Positions 40,887 to 50,360 of a DNA stretch of 64,000 bases are shown here, piece by piece; within the stretch, counting starts at the first letter, position 1, and every line of letters starts with the position of its first letter. This stretch comes from an uncultured Verrucomicrobiota bacterium (GTDB lineage: Bacteria > Verrucomicrobiota > Kiritimatiellia > Kiritimatiellales > Tichowtungiaceae): positions 37,873 to 101,872 of the forward strand of contig CAIKGD010000027.1 of assembly GCA_903826865.1 (NCBI GenBank), written 5' to 3'. Made by a program: the position numbers and the translations under genes. Under the pieces are notes generated by a model, which saw nothing but the letters and a program-made list of their open reading frames with translations, made no database searches and was not told where the DNA came from.

Positions 40887-41474
40887 TTGTTTGGATGCAG
40901 TGGGCAGCACGAAAACATGCTTCGCGTTCAGGACCGGCTGAAAGTCGTTCTGCCTCTCACCGTTCTGCTCATCTTCCTGCTTCTCTACATGAACACGAAA
41001 TCCGCCTTCAAAGCGTCGGTCGTGATGCTGGCCGTGCCGTTCTCGATGGTCGGCGCAGTATGGCTGATGTACTTGCTGGGCTACAACGTCTCCATCGCAG
41101 CGTGGGTCGGCATGATTGCGCTGATGGGACTCGACGCGGAAACCGGCGTCTTTATGCTGCTGTTCCTCGACCTGTCGTACGAACAGGCGCGAAAGGATGG
41201 CCGTCTGCGCGACATGGCCGACCTGCATGAAGCGATCATCCACGGTGCCGTTAAACGTATCCGTCCGAAACTGATGACCGTGGCCGCCGCTTCGATGGGT
41301 CTGATGCCGATCATGTGGTCGGTCGGAACCGGCGCCGATCTGATGAAACGCGCTGCCGCCCCGATGGTCGGCGGACTCGCCACTTCATTTGTCATGGAAC
41401 TGCTGGTCTACCCAGCAATCTTCCTGCTCTGTCGCTCGCGGCAGCTCAAGCCGGATACTGTTGGTCAAAATTGA
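40887..41474 (+). pseudogene. C-terminal relic of a CusA-type heavy-metal RND efflux pump
   Basis: Only the last about 195 residues of a roughly 1040-residue pump remain: LKVVLPLTVLLIFLLLYMNT, IAAWVGMIALMGLDAETGVF, HGAVKRIRPKLMTVAAASMG and AAPMVGGLATSFVMELLVYP match the C-terminal membrane half of CusA. The whole N-terminal membrane half and both large periplasmic regions are gone. There is no ribosome binding site, so it is probably dead. The stretch before it carries ACCTCGCGGAGCCGCAGAGG, like the octamer repeats at 13682. Confidence 0.88.
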
Positions 41475-41510
41475 TTTGAAAATCCCCTTCAGCGAATGGT
41501 TCAGTGCTGA

Positions 41511-41984
41511 TCATTGTCTTATTCTTCTGTTCGCCAGAACAATGAACCTTGTCCCCACTAGAACAAACACAAGACCAAGCCCCGCGACAAACCAAGCCGA
41601 TCCCTTTATTCCTGGCTCCAAGATACATGTCTCCGGTTTCTTTTTCATATAATAGATTCGTACCTTGGTGCCTTCAGGATACTTGTTCACAATGCTTTGC
41701 GCATGCGAAGGATCATCAACCCCATAATCCCACAACGTGATGCGATTGCCGTTATAGTTGTCACCATTGACGGAGAACCTGTAATCCACATTGGCATGCC
41801 ATGTCCTGTCTTCGCGGGTGATCGTTGCATGCGTTATCACGCCATCAGCCGTTGGCCAGCCGAAACTTACCCGTGAAAGATTTAATGTATACACCCCGTA
41901 GCAGAGAATGCCAAATCCGACTATGACGAAGATCATTAGAAATGCTGTGGTCGTGTACTGTCTAGTGGTCGGCATAATGGGCAT
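41511..41984 (-). CDS. DUF3592 membrane protein
   Basis: A 157-residue protein with two transmembrane helices (FLMIFVIVGFGILCYGVYTL near the N-terminus, WFVAGLGLVFVLVGTRFIVL near the C-terminus) around a small beta-rich domain (VDYRFSVNGDNYNGNRITLW, YPEGTKVRIYYMKKKPETC). The fold and the YxxG-x-V-x-I-YY-x-P pattern fit DUF3592, function unknown. Confidence 0.78.
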   Translation of the reverse strand: MPIMPTTRQYTTTAFLMIFVIVGFGILCYGVYTLNLSRVSFGWPTADGVITHATITREDRTWHANVDYRFSVNGDNYNGNRITLWDYGVDDPSHAQSIVNKYPEGTKVRIYYMKKKPETCILEPGIKGSAWFVAGLGLVFVLVGTRFIVLANRRIRQ

Positions 41985-42475
41985 CTTTTCTGATCTAATT
42001 CTTCTCTCACCGAACAGTATTATTGAACGAACCTTAACTTCGTTTATGCAGTTTCATAAAGAGAACCAACGAGCCGGATTGTAAGGGGCGTTGATAAGCG
42101 GTCAAGGCGTGAGTTTATATTTATCAGACTGTTATGTTGTTGTTTTTATGTTGCCGGAGTGGACGCGGTGCAGACCGTTGTGTTCGGCGATGGTTTTAGT
42201 CTGGGCGGACTTTTCAACGGTGTCGGTGGCGCGCTCGGCGATCGCGCCCTACCTTTAATGTGGCAGGGACAGACCGCAGTTCGGCAAGCTCACCGGAGCC
42301 CGGGCTGTCTGCACGCACGTTAAGCCGGCTCGGCAGAAGGTTCCTTCTGCCGGGCCATTTTAATTCTTCCGTGTGCTTGTGCCGGGCGGATTTTTGCTTT
42401 AGAAAAGCGACACACTTTTAACCGGACAGGTGAGCGGGAAACAACGGCTGGCAGAGAAAGGGAAGTAAGACGGTT
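41985..42475. other. Long intergenic region with a possible relic and hairpin
   Basis: About 490 bases. An open frame from 42156 to 42323 reads GVDAVQTVVFGDGFSLGGLF then NGVGGALGDRALPLMWQGQT without a start codon. It may be a gene fragment, but I do not recognise it. A strong hairpin (CGGCAGAAGG/CCTTCTGCCG within 42327-42356) followed by ATTTTAATTC may terminate whatever was transcribed here. The rest shows nothing recognisable. Confidence 0.4.
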
Positions 42476-45202
42476 ATGTCCACAGAGCCGAAAAAAGAAT
42501 TTCATGTGATTTCGCATACGCACTGGGATCGGGAATGGTACCAGTGCTTTGAAGTTTTCCGGCTGCGTCTGGTGGATTTGATCGATCATTTGATCGCAAT
42601 TTATGATCGATATCCCGATTTTATTTTTCATCTGGATGCACAAACGGTTTGTCTGGAGGATTATCTTGAAATCCGTCCGCATCAAAGAGGCCGGTTGTGC
42701 GAACTGATCGCCAGCAAACGGATTCTGGCGGGGCCGTGGTATGTGCAGAATGACTTTTATCTTTCCAGCGGGGAATCCACGGTTCGGAATCTTTTAATCG
42801 GGTCGGCGCTGGCGGAGCAATTCGGGTTCTGTGACTGGACGGGATATACGCCGGATCAGTTCGGGCTGATCGGCCAGCTGCCGCAAATCTTGCGTCAGTT
42901 CGGTATGAACTCGGCCATTTTCGGCCGCGGTTACAGCTTCTATGAGAAGGATGCGGACGGGAAATATGTCCGCGTGGCCAGAAATTCAGAGTTTGATTGG
43001 ATGGCCGACGACGGTTCTGTCGTTCATGCGGTGCATCTGCCGAACTGGTACAACAATGCCCAGCGGTTTACTGAGGATCCGGCCCGCGCCTGGCGTTATT
43101 TGGAGCATGTTGATGAGCGGCTAAAACCGTTTTTCGACACGCCGTACCGTCTGCTGATGAACGGGGTTGATCATCTGGAGGCGCAGGAGAATCTGCTGCC
43201 TGTTCTTGAGCAGCTTCAAAACGAGCTTGGTGCGGAGACTTTGATTTGCCAGTCCACTCTTTCCGAATATGCCCGCAAGACCTTTGAATATCTGAAGGAC
43301 AAGCCGAAGAACTGTGTGCAGGGCGAGCTGAGAGAAGGGCGCGATTTCGATATTCTGCAGGGTACGTTAAGTTCCCGCCGCTACCTGAAAGTTCTGAACG
43401 CCCGCTGTCAGGTGATGTTGGAGCTGGAGCTTGAACCTTTGTTCGCCGGGCTGGCTCAGTGCACCGGCGGACGGGTTTCGTATCCGGCCGATGTGCTGCG
43501 CTATCTGCGGAAAGAACTGCTGAAAAACCATGCGCACGACAGTATTTGCGGTTGCAGTACCGACCGGGTTCATCAGGACAACGAAAACCGTTTCCTGCGT
43601 ATTCTGGATGCGGCGCAGGATTTGAAGCGGCGCGGCCTTCAGGAACTTCTGAACCGGGTAAGCCGGGCTGGCGTAAAGGATAATGAATTTCTGCTGGCCG
43701 TGGTGAATCCGCTGCCGTTTGTCCGTTCAGAGACGGTGACGATGAATGTGAAGCTTCCGCTCAAGGATCAAATCTGCGGGTTCACGGTCTTGGATTCGGA
43801 AGGGCGGAAAGTCGCCTATGAAATCGTACAGTCAGTCCTGCAGAACCGCATGACGGTGTCGCCGATTAATCTTCCCGGGCAGATAGCCGTTGAAGAAGTT
43901 ACGATCCGGTTTTTTGCGCAGGACGTTCCTCCGTCCGGATTTGCCGTTTACCGGCTGGTTCCGGCGGACAGCCGCCCCGCGCAGATTTTGACCGGAGCCG
44001 GCGCATCGAACAGTATTGAAAACGAATTTCTGTCGGTGTCCGTTTCGGATTCCGGGCGGGTTTCGCTGCAATGCCGCAAGAGCGGGAAAACAATCGAAGA
44101 TATTTTTTCTTTCGAGGACACTGCCGACACGGGCGATTCCTACTGTTTCTATCCCGAAGGAAGCCCCGCCGACGCGGATTTGTCTTTCGTCCGGCCCGTG
44201 ATCACGCTGCTTGAAAAAACCGCGTTGCGGCAGGCCGTCCGGCTGGATTACCTGTTCGAACTGCCGGCAGAATTTGACAAAGCGAAAAACTGCCGTTCCG
44301 GCGTGTGTGTTGCCAACCGGCTTCAAGTGGAGCTGTCGCTGACCAAAGGAAGCCCCGCTCTGGATATTAACGGCCGCATGGATAACGCATCGAAAGACCA
44401 CCGGTTCCGTATGCTGGTTCATACGGAGGTGGATACGGATCGGAACACCAGCAGTCAGCCGTTCGATTGCGTGGAGCGCCGCCGCCGCCCGGAGCAGCCG
44501 GATTTAAAAGCGGACTGGACGCATCCGGCCAGCGGGTTGGTTTCTGTGCAGAACGGACAGGCGCAGTTCAGCGTATTGACCGACGGCGTTTACGACTATG
44601 AGCATCTGCCGGATGCCCGCCATTCGCTGGCCTTTACCTGGGTTCGCGCCACCGGCCGCATCACCAACGATCCGTTCGGTCTGCCCGACGGCGGAATCGG
44701 GCTTACTCCGGAGTGGGCGGTTCCTGAAAACCAGTGTCTGCGTTCCATTCCTTTTCATATTGCGCTTCGCCCGGGGAAAGCCTCTCCGGCGGAACTGATG
44801 AAAGAGTGGCAGTGCTGGATTTCGCCTTTGATGACCGGTTTCGATTCTGCGGATTCACATACTTTCATGCACGGACGGCCCTGTCTTCAGGCGGCGGATT
44901 TAAATGAGATGTTTTTCAGAGATTTACCTGCGGATGAAGTCTGTCTGCCGTTACGCAGCGCCGGTCCGGAGTTGCGCGGGGCGGCGGTTTTCTCCGCGCA
45001 TAAACAGATGGAAAACCGGAACGGATATGTTTTGCGGATATTCAACCCGTCTTCCGGCACGGAAATGGTTTCCTTGAAATCCGCAGGACGTATTCGCGAA
45101 ATGACTTTGGCGGAAACCCCGGTAACTGGAGTTTCTTCTGCAGAAGGAAAATATGAACTGGAGATTCCGCCCAAACGCATTGTGACCTTTCAGATCGGTT
45201 GA
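42476..45202 (+). CDS. GH38 alpha-mannosidase
   Basis: Cytoplasmic-looking glycoside hydrolase of 908 residues that removes alpha-mannosyl residues. The catalytic domain has metal-binding HVISHTHWDREWY, FHLDAQTV, AGPWYVQNDFYLSSGES, the nucleophile Asp in GYTPDQFGLIGQLPQ and the metal His in HAHDSICGCSTDRVHQDN. The beta-sandwich C-terminal part extends to PPKRIVTFQI. No signal peptide is seen. The symporter gene follows 66 bases downstream, so import and cleavage of a mannoside may be linked. Confidence 0.93.
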   Translation: MSTEPKKEFHVISHTHWDREWYQCFEVFRLRLVDLIDHLIAIYDRYPDFIFHLDAQTVCLEDYLEIRPHQRGRLCELIASKRILAGPWYVQNDFYLSSGESTVRNLLIGSALAEQFGFCDWTGYTPDQFGLIGQLPQILRQFGMNSAIFGRGYSFYEKDADGKYVRVARNSEFDWMADDGSVVHAVHLPNWYNNAQRFTEDPARAWRYLEHVDERLKPFFDTPYRLLMNGVDHLEAQENLLPVLEQLQNELGAETLICQSTLSEYARKTFEYLKDKPKNCVQGELREGRDFDILQGTLSSRRYLKVLNARCQVMLELELEPLFAGLAQCTGGRVSYPADVLRYLRKELLKNHAHDSICGCSTDRVHQDNENRFLRILDAAQDLKRRGLQELLNRVSRAGVKDNEFLLAVVNPLPFVRSETVTMNVKLPLKDQICGFTVLDSEGRKVAYEIVQSVLQNRMTVSPINLPGQIAVEEVTIRFFAQDVPPSGFAVYRLVPADSRPAQILTGAGASNSIENEFLSVSVSDSGRVSLQCRKSGKTIEDIFSFEDTADTGDSYCFYPEGSPADADLSFVRPVITLLEKTALRQAVRLDYLFELPAEFDKAKNCRSGVCVANRLQVELSLTKGSPALDINGRMDNASKDHRFRMLVHTEVDTDRNTSSQPFDCVERRRRPEQPDLKADWTHPASGLVSVQNGQAQFSVLTDGVYDYEHLPDARHSLAFTWVRATGRITNDPFGLPDGGIGLTPEWAVPENQCLRSIPFHIALRPGKASPAELMKEWQCWISPLMTGFDSADSHTFMHGRPCLQAADLNEMFFRDLPADEVCLPLRSAGPELRGAAVFSAHKQMENRNGYVLRIFNPSSGTEMVSLKSAGRIREMTLAETPVTGVSSAEGKYELEIPPKRIVTFQIG

Positions 45203-45268
45203 AATGGTCCCGGCGCATTTGAACCTTCTGCGGGCAGGCAGGCGGGTTTCTATAAAAACGGAGACACC

Positions 45269-47239
45269 ATGATTGCAATGAAGTATTTCGGAGTGCTGGA
45301 TTACATATTCATGGCGATTTATGTGCTGGTTCTGGTCGGACTGGGCTTTTACCTCCGGCGGCTGGCTTCCCGCAGTCTGGATAACTATATCGTCGGAGGA
45401 CGTAATCTTCCCTGGTGGGCCATGGGTGTCTCCGGAATGGCCAACTTCTTTGACCTGACGGGAACCGCCGTCATCGTCTCTTTTCTCTTTCTGCTCGGGC
45501 CGCAGGGTCTGTTTATTGAGTTTCGCGGCGGCGCGGTGCTGGTACTGGTGTTTATGATGCTCTGGACCGGCAAATGGCACCGGCGATCCGGCTGTCTGAC
45601 TGGGGCGGAATGGAATATTTTCCGTTTCGGCGACGGCTGGGGCGGACGCTTTGCGCAACAGATGAGCGTTTTCGCCACGGTGATTACCACTATCGGGATG
45701 CTGGCCTATCTGATTGTCGGTGCCGGTTCATTCCTTTCCATGTTTTTGCCGTATACACCGATGCAGTGTTCCATTGTGCTGTTGATTCTCGCCACCCTGT
45801 ACAACATGGTTTCCGGCTTCTACGGAGTAGTGATTACGGACATGTTTCAGGTATCCATCATTATGGCGGCGGTTATTTATATGACAGTCAAAGCCTTTAT
45901 GACGGTCGGCAGTTCCGCCGAGGTTTCCGCTATTGCCATGCAGGTGACTCAGAATCCTGACTGGATCAGCGCATTGCCGAAATGGTGTGCCCACATGCCC
46001 AAAGGATATGAAGTTTATAAGCACCTGACTCTCTTCATGTCCTTCTATCTCGTGCGCACTATATTCGGCGGCATGGGCACCGGTGCCGATCCCCGCTACT
46101 TCGGCGCCCGCAACGACCGGGAATGCGGACTGCTTTCTCTGCTCTGGACCAGCCTGATGGCTTTTCGCTGGCCGCTGATGATCGGGGTTGCCGTGCTGGG
46201 TCTTTATACGGTTCATGAGCTGTGTCCCGATGCCTCTGCACTGACCCGGGCCGGCGAACTGGTTCATGCGCAATATCCTGACGTTTCCAAACCGGAATGG
46301 GGTGCCTTGGTCGCCGGACTCTCCAATACGCCGGAACAGTATTCTTCCGGGCTGATCGCGGGACTGAAAACCACCCTTGGCGCGGATCAGTGGATGGAAA
46401 AGATGCAAATGCTCAGTTATGAAGGCACCGTAAACCCGGAGAAAATTCTGCCGGCAGTATTGTTGCTGGGCGTGGCCAAGGGGATGCGCGGCATCTTAGT
46501 GATTGCGTTGATCGCCGCCGCGCTTTCCACCTTCGGCAGCACTGTTAATCTGGCCACTGGAATGCTGGTGAACGACTTTTACAAAAAATGGATTAGACCG
46601 AAGGCCTCAACCCGCGAACTGATCTTTGCAAGCTGGGCCGGCGTGGTGGTACTGGTGGTTTGCGGGACGCTTTTTTCCGTGACGCTTAAGAGTATCAATG
46701 ATGTCTGGGGCTGGCTGATGATGGGACTGGGCGCGGCCTTTCTAGTGCCCAGCTTTCTGCGACTTTACTGGTGGCGTTTTAACGGCGGCGGGTGCGCCAT
46801 CGGTTCAATCGTCGGGCTGATTGCTGCGTTGGTTCAGCGGGTGGTTGCTCCGAATTTGAACGAAATCTACCAGTTTATCTTTACGCTGGGAATCGGTCTT
46901 GCCGGATCCATTGCCGGGACGCTGCTGACCAGCCCGACAGATCCCGAAGTTCTAAATTTTTTTTATATGAAGACCCGTCCGTTCGGAGTGTGGGGCCATC
47001 TAAAAAATTCGCTACCCGAAGATGAACGGAAGAAGATGACCGCAGAACATGTGTATGATTTGGTCTCGACGCCTTTCGCGCTGCTCTGGCAGACCTGCCT
47101 GTTTTTGGCTCCGATGATGTTTGTCATACACAACTGGCCCGGCTTCGCGTGGACGCTCGGACTATGCATTTTCGGCTGGGTCGGCCTGTATTTTTTCTGG
47201 TACCGCAAACTTCCCGCTGCCAATTTTTACAAGGACTGA
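45269..47239 (+). CDS. Sodium:solute symporter (SSS family)
   Basis: A 656-residue inner-membrane transporter of the SGLT/SSS family with about 13-14 hydrophobic helices (NYIVGGRNLPWWAMGVSGMA, YNMVSGFYGVVITDMFQVSI, ALIAAALSTFGSTVNLATGM). The VSGFYGVVITD and AALSTFGST segments are typical of sugar-type symporters in glycan-degrading bacteria. It probably imports a monosaccharide released by the upstream mannosidase; substrate is inferred. The C-terminus is longer than in minimal SSS proteins. Confidence 0.9.
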   Translation: MIAMKYFGVLDYIFMAIYVLVLVGLGFYLRRLASRSLDNYIVGGRNLPWWAMGVSGMANFFDLTGTAVIVSFLFLLGPQGLFIEFRGGAVLVLVFMMLWTGKWHRRSGCLTGAEWNIFRFGDGWGGRFAQQMSVFATVITTIGMLAYLIVGAGSFLSMFLPYTPMQCSIVLLILATLYNMVSGFYGVVITDMFQVSIIMAAVIYMTVKAFMTVGSSAEVSAIAMQVTQNPDWISALPKWCAHMPKGYEVYKHLTLFMSFYLVRTIFGGMGTGADPRYFGARNDRECGLLSLLWTSLMAFRWPLMIGVAVLGLYTVHELCPDASALTRAGELVHAQYPDVSKPEWGALVAGLSNTPEQYSSGLIAGLKTTLGADQWMEKMQMLSYEGTVNPEKILPAVLLLGVAKGMRGILVIALIAAALSTFGSTVNLATGMLVNDFYKKWIRPKASTRELIFASWAGVVVLVVCGTLFSVTLKSINDVWGWLMMGLGAAFLVPSFLRLYWWRFNGGGCAIGSIVGLIAALVQRVVAPNLNEIYQFIFTLGIGLAGSIAGTLLTSPTDPEVLNFFYMKTRPFGVWGHLKNSLPEDERKKMTAEHVYDLVSTPFALLWQTCLFLAPMMFVIHNWPGFAWTLGLCIFGWVGLYFFWYRKLPAANFYKD

Positions 47240-47264
47240 TCCTCTGCGCCGGATATCTTTAGCC

Positions 47265-47744
47265 ATGAAACGCAAAGGGATACTAGGGAAACTCACGTCA
47301 TTCGCGGGCCTGCGGGAAATGATATCCGGCGGAGTTCGCCGGATTATGTCGCCCAAAGAATCTTCTGAAGCGCCGCATCTGCGCACCGGACGTTTTGGCG
47401 AAAAACAGGCGGAGAAATTTCTCAAAAAAGCCGGATTAAAAATCATCGCCCGGAATGTACAGGTGGGATACGACGAACTAGACCTGATTGCACAGCAGGG
47501 CGAAACGCTGGTTTTTGTAGAGGTAAAAACCCGCGCGAACGAAGATTTTGGCCGGCCCGCCGCAGCCGTCAATCAGGCTAAGCGCCGCAAACTGTCGCGT
47601 GCCGCTATCCATTTTCTAAAAAAACGGAAACTCCGACCGCCGTATATCCGCTTCGATGTGATCGAAGTCATCGGCGAAAAACCGGAGATCCGCCATATTC
47701 AAAACGCCTTCACACTCGAAGGCGGTTACCGTGTCTGGTGGTAA
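47265..47744 (+). CDS. yraN: YraN/UPF0102 endonuclease-like protein
   Basis: A 159-residue protein. After a basic N-terminal stretch, the core GRFGEKQAEKFLKKAGLKII, YDELDLIAQQGETLVFVEVK and TRANEDFGRPAAAVNQAKRR has the E-x-D-x(n)-ExK nuclease-like motif of UPF0102. The family often neighbours rnhB or DNA-uptake genes; function is unproven. ATG 47265 is the only start giving the expected length. Confidence 0.88.
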   Translation: MKRKGILGKLTSFAGLREMISGGVRRIMSPKESSEAPHLRTGRFGEKQAEKFLKKAGLKIIARNVQVGYDELDLIAQQGETLVFVEVKTRANEDFGRPAAAVNQAKRRKLSRAAIHFLKKRKLRPPYIRFDVIEVIGEKPEIRHIQNAFTLEGGYRVWW

Positions 47745-47755
47745 ACAGCAGCGGC

Positions 47756-48319
47756 TTATATTTTCCCAACGAGGTCGAGACCGGGTGTCAGCGTATCATC
47801 GCCGGGCTGCCAAGCGGCGGGGCAGACCTGATCGCCGTGTTCACGGACGAATTTGGCCGCTTCGAGCTTGCGCAAAGCTTCCACCGCGCTGCGGCCAATG
47901 CCAAGGTCGTGCATTTCGACGGTTTTCAATACGCCGTCAGGATCGATGATAAAAGTACCGCGCAGAGCGAGGCCTTCGGCTTCGATGTAGGTTCCAAAGG
48001 CACGGCTGATGTTTCCAGTCGGGTCGGCTCCCATAGGATATCTGACCGTTTTAATGGCTTCAGACTCGTCATGCCACGCTTTATGCACGAAGACAGTGTC
48101 AGTGCTGACGCTGATGACTTCTGCACCAGCCTTTTGGAATTTAGGGTAAAGCTGAGCCGCTTCTTTGAGTTCGGTCGGGCAGACAAAAGTGAAATCGGCG
48201 GGATAAAAGATCAAGACGACCCACTTGCCTTTGTAGTCTGAAAGTTTGATTTTCCGGATTTCTTCGTTGTGGAACACGTCCATTTGGAAGTCAGGTACCA
48301 GTTGTCCTATCTTGAGCAT
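47756..48319 (-). CDS. Peroxiredoxin (AhpC/Prx1 type)
   Basis: A 187-residue two-cysteine peroxiredoxin that reduces peroxides. The peroxidatic Cys is in FYPADFTFVCPTELKEA and the resolving Cys in DQVCPAAWQPGDDTL. The sequence LALRGTFIIDPDGVL is typical of AhpC. ATG 48319 is fixed by AAAGGAGG upstream. It is convergent with yraN. Confidence 0.95.
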   Translation of the reverse strand: MLKIGQLVPDFQMDVFHNEEIRKIKLSDYKGKWVVLIFYPADFTFVCPTELKEAAQLYPKFQKAGAEVISVSTDTVFVHKAWHDESEAIKTVRYPMGADPTGNISRAFGTYIEAEGLALRGTFIIDPDGVLKTVEMHDLGIGRSAVEALRKLEAAKFVREHGDQVCPAAWQPGDDTLTPGLDLVGKI

Positions 48320-48666
48320 GAGCGCCTCCTTTACTAAGGTTGAGTTTTTAAACATGAGTAACACGATAATGATTATATAATTATAATCAAGCAGGATTTT
48401 TAGAGTATTTTGTTTCGGGGTCGGAAAAATAAGGAATGCAGATCATAAAAAATATTTGCCCCAAAATAGTTGACAGCACATTAATTTTCGCTAAAGTCGC
48501 TCCCCTTTGTGTGACAGACCAAAGCAGTTTGGGTGTTTGCGCAGAGTAATTTAGGACTAAACAGGTGTAGGAAGAAGTCTGTTTCTTGGTGCGAAAAACA
48601 GGGGACAGAGCTTTTTATACTTTTTTATTTTTGAATGAGGATGTCGCGAGCACGGGGGAGAAAACC
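48320..48666. other. Upstream control region of tRNA-Thr and tuf
   Basis: About 350 bases with no gene. It contains the peroxiredoxin leader on the minus strand and, on the plus strand, the promoter at 48470-48497 and a leader of roughly 160 bases before tRNA-Thr. A short frame around 48586 runs through the tRNA and is not real. Confidence 0.6.
48470..48497 (+). promoter_or_regulatory. Strong sigma-70-like promoter for tRNA-Thr-tuf
   Basis: Perfect TTGACA at 48470-48475, a 16-base spacer, then TAAAGT at 48492-48497, followed by CGCTCCCC, a GC-rich discriminator as in stable-RNA promoters. Confidence 0.7.
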
Positions 48667-48742
48667 GCCCACGTAGCTCAGTCGGTAGAGCACGTCCTTG
48701 GTAAGGACGAGGTCAGCGGTTCGATCCCGCTCGTGGGCTCCA
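48667..48742 (+). tRNA. tRNA-Thr(GGT)
   Basis: Acceptor stem GCCCACG/CGTGGGC, T discriminator and encoded CCA. The anticodon stem CGTCC/GGACG closes TTGGTAA with anticodon GGT (48700-48702), and GGTTCGATCCC forms the T arm. Placement just before tuf is common. Confidence 0.97.
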
Positions 48743-48811
48743 AAAATAGAAGAGAAGTGAATTTTTTAACTAGGTTAATAGTAAGTAGCAAACGGATCAG
48801 AAGGAGAAGTC

Positions 48812-50014
48812 ATGGCTAAGGATAAATTCGAACGGACAAAACCGCACGTGAACGTGGGCACGATCGGCCACGTTGACCATGGTAAAACAACGTTGACTGC
48901 TGCGATCACCTGCGTGCAGGGTTCTAAGGGTCTTGCTCAGTATATCGCATACGATCAGGTTGCGAAAGCCTCTGAATCACAGGGCCGCCGTGACCCCACC
49001 AAAATTTTGACGATTGCCACTTCGCACGTCGAATATTCAACCGCCAACCGACACTATGCGCACGTTGACTGCCCTGGCCATGCCGACTACGTCAAAAACA
49101 TGATTACCGGTGCTGCTCAGATGGATGGTGCCATTTTGGTAGTCAGCGCTTGCGACGGACCGATGCCTCAGACCCGCGAACATATTCTTCTGGCTCGTCA
49201 GGTGGGTGTTCCGGCGATTGTTGTTTTCATGAACAAGTGTGACTTGGTAGACGATTCAGAACTGCTTGATCTCGTCGAACTCGAAATCCGCGAATTGCTC
49301 AGCAAATATGAGTTTCCGGGTGACGATACTCCGATCATCCGCGGTTCAGCGACCGGCGCGATCAAGGATCCGTCCGGACCGGGTGCAGCCTGCATTCAGG
49401 AACTGATGGATGCACTCGACAGCTACATCAAGGAACCTGTTCGTATTACCGATCAGGCGTTTCTGCTGCCGATCGAAGATGTATTTTCAATCGAAGGTCG
49501 CGGTACTGTAGTAACCGGTCGTGTTGAACGCGGTATCGTTCATACCGGCGATGACGTCGAAATTGTCGGTCTGAAGCCGACCGTCAAGACGACTTGTACA
49601 GGTGTTGAAATGTTCCGCAAGATTCTGGACGAAGGCCGGGCCGGTGACAATGTCGGTTGTCTGCTTCGCAGTACTAAGAAGGAAGATGTCGAGCGCGGCC
49701 AGGTTTTGGCTAAGCCGGGTTCAATTCTGCCGCACACGCAGTTCAAGTCTGAAGTTTATGTTCTGAGCAAAGAAGAAGGTGGACGCCACACCCCGTTCTT
49801 CAAAGGATATCGCCCTCAGTTCTATTTCCGTACAACGGACGTGACCGGTGACATCACTCTGCCGGAAGGCGTAGAAATGGTCATGCCGGGCGACAATGTA
49901 ACGATGGAAGTTGCGCTGATCACCCCGATTGCCATGGAGCAGCACATGCGCTTTGCAATCCGTGAAGGCGGACGTACGGTTGGTGCCGGACGCGTGATTG
50001 AAGTCATTAAGTAA
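48812..50014 (+). CDS. tuf: Elongation factor Tu
   Basis: GTPase delivering aminoacyl-tRNA to the ribosome, 400 residues. P-loop [10 protein letters not shown]3 [16 protein letters not shown] and the beta-barrel domains are standard. Between AAIT and TSHVEY the switch I region is about five residues longer than in E. coli and reads [20 protein letters not shown] in place of the usual PEEKARGITINTSH. The Mg-binding Thr (LTI) is kept, but Arg-Gly-Ile and Asn are replaced. GGAG is present upstream of the ATG. Confidence 0.97.
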   Translation: MAKDKFERTKPHVNVGTIGHVDHGKTTLTAAITCVQGSKGLAQYIAYDQVAKASESQGRRDPTKILTIATSHVEYSTANRHYAHVDCPGHADYVKNMITGAAQMDGAILVVSACDGPMPQTREHILLARQVGVPAIVVFMNKCDLVDDSELLDLVELEIRELLSKYEFPGDDTPIIRGSATGAIKDPSGPGAACIQELMDALDSYIKEPVRITDQAFLLPIEDVFSIEGRGTVVTGRVERGIVHTGDDVEIVGLKPTVKTTCTGVEMFRKILDEGRAGDNVGCLLRSTKKEDVERGQVLAKPGSILPHTQFKSEVYVLSKEEGGRHTPFFKGYRPQFYFRTTDVTGDITLPEGVEMVMPGDNVTMEVALITPIAMEQHMRFAIREGGRTVGAGRVIEVIK

Positions 50015-50037
50015 GCAGGCAGCGGATTTGCTGACAG

Positions 50038-50069
50038 AGTGATGCAGCCGCTGGGGTGCATCACTTTTC
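50038..50069 (+). terminator. Intrinsic terminator after tuf
   Basis: AGTGATGCA (50038-50046) pairs with TGCATCACT (50057-50065), followed by TTTTCT. It probably reduces read-through into rpmG. Confidence 0.75.
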
Positions 50070-50097
50070 TGGGAACCCGCCGGGAAAGAGTAAAATC

Positions 50098-50247
50098 ATG
50101 CGAGATATTATTACATTGGCCTGTACTACCTGTAAGCGCCGTAATTATACGACGACGAAAAACAAGAAGCTTTCGACGGGCCGGCTTGAAGTGAAAAAGT
50201 TCTGCCCGCATGACCGCAGTCACACCGTGCATAAGGAAACTAAATAA
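50098..50247 (+). CDS. rpmG: Ribosomal protein bL33
   Basis: A 49-residue large-subunit protein ([36 protein letters not shown]). Of the four zinc Cys in C+ forms, the first three are present, but the fourth position is Asp (CPHD), so zinc binding is probably weakened or lost. It lies between tuf and tRNA-Trp, a common order. ATG 50098 follows a GGGAAAGAG stretch. Confidence 0.93.
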   Translation: MRDIITLACTTCKRRNYTTTKNKKLSTGRLEVKKFCPHDRSHTVHKETK

Positions 50248-50266
50248 ATTTTTAATATTTCGGTGT

Positions 50267-50342
50267 AGGCCAGTAGCTCAATTGGCAGAGCGGCGGTCTC
50301 CAAAACCGCAGGTTGGGGGTTCAATTCCCTCCTGGCCTGCCA
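50267..50342 (+). tRNA. tRNA-Trp(CCA)
   Basis: Acceptor AGGCCAG/CTGGCCT, G discriminator and encoded CCA. The anticodon stem GCGGT/ACCGC closes CTCCAAA with anticodon CCA (50300-50302), and GGTTCAATTCC is in the T arm. Its place before secE is usual. Confidence 0.97.
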
Positions 50343-50360
50343 GTTCTTCGGGAAAATGAG

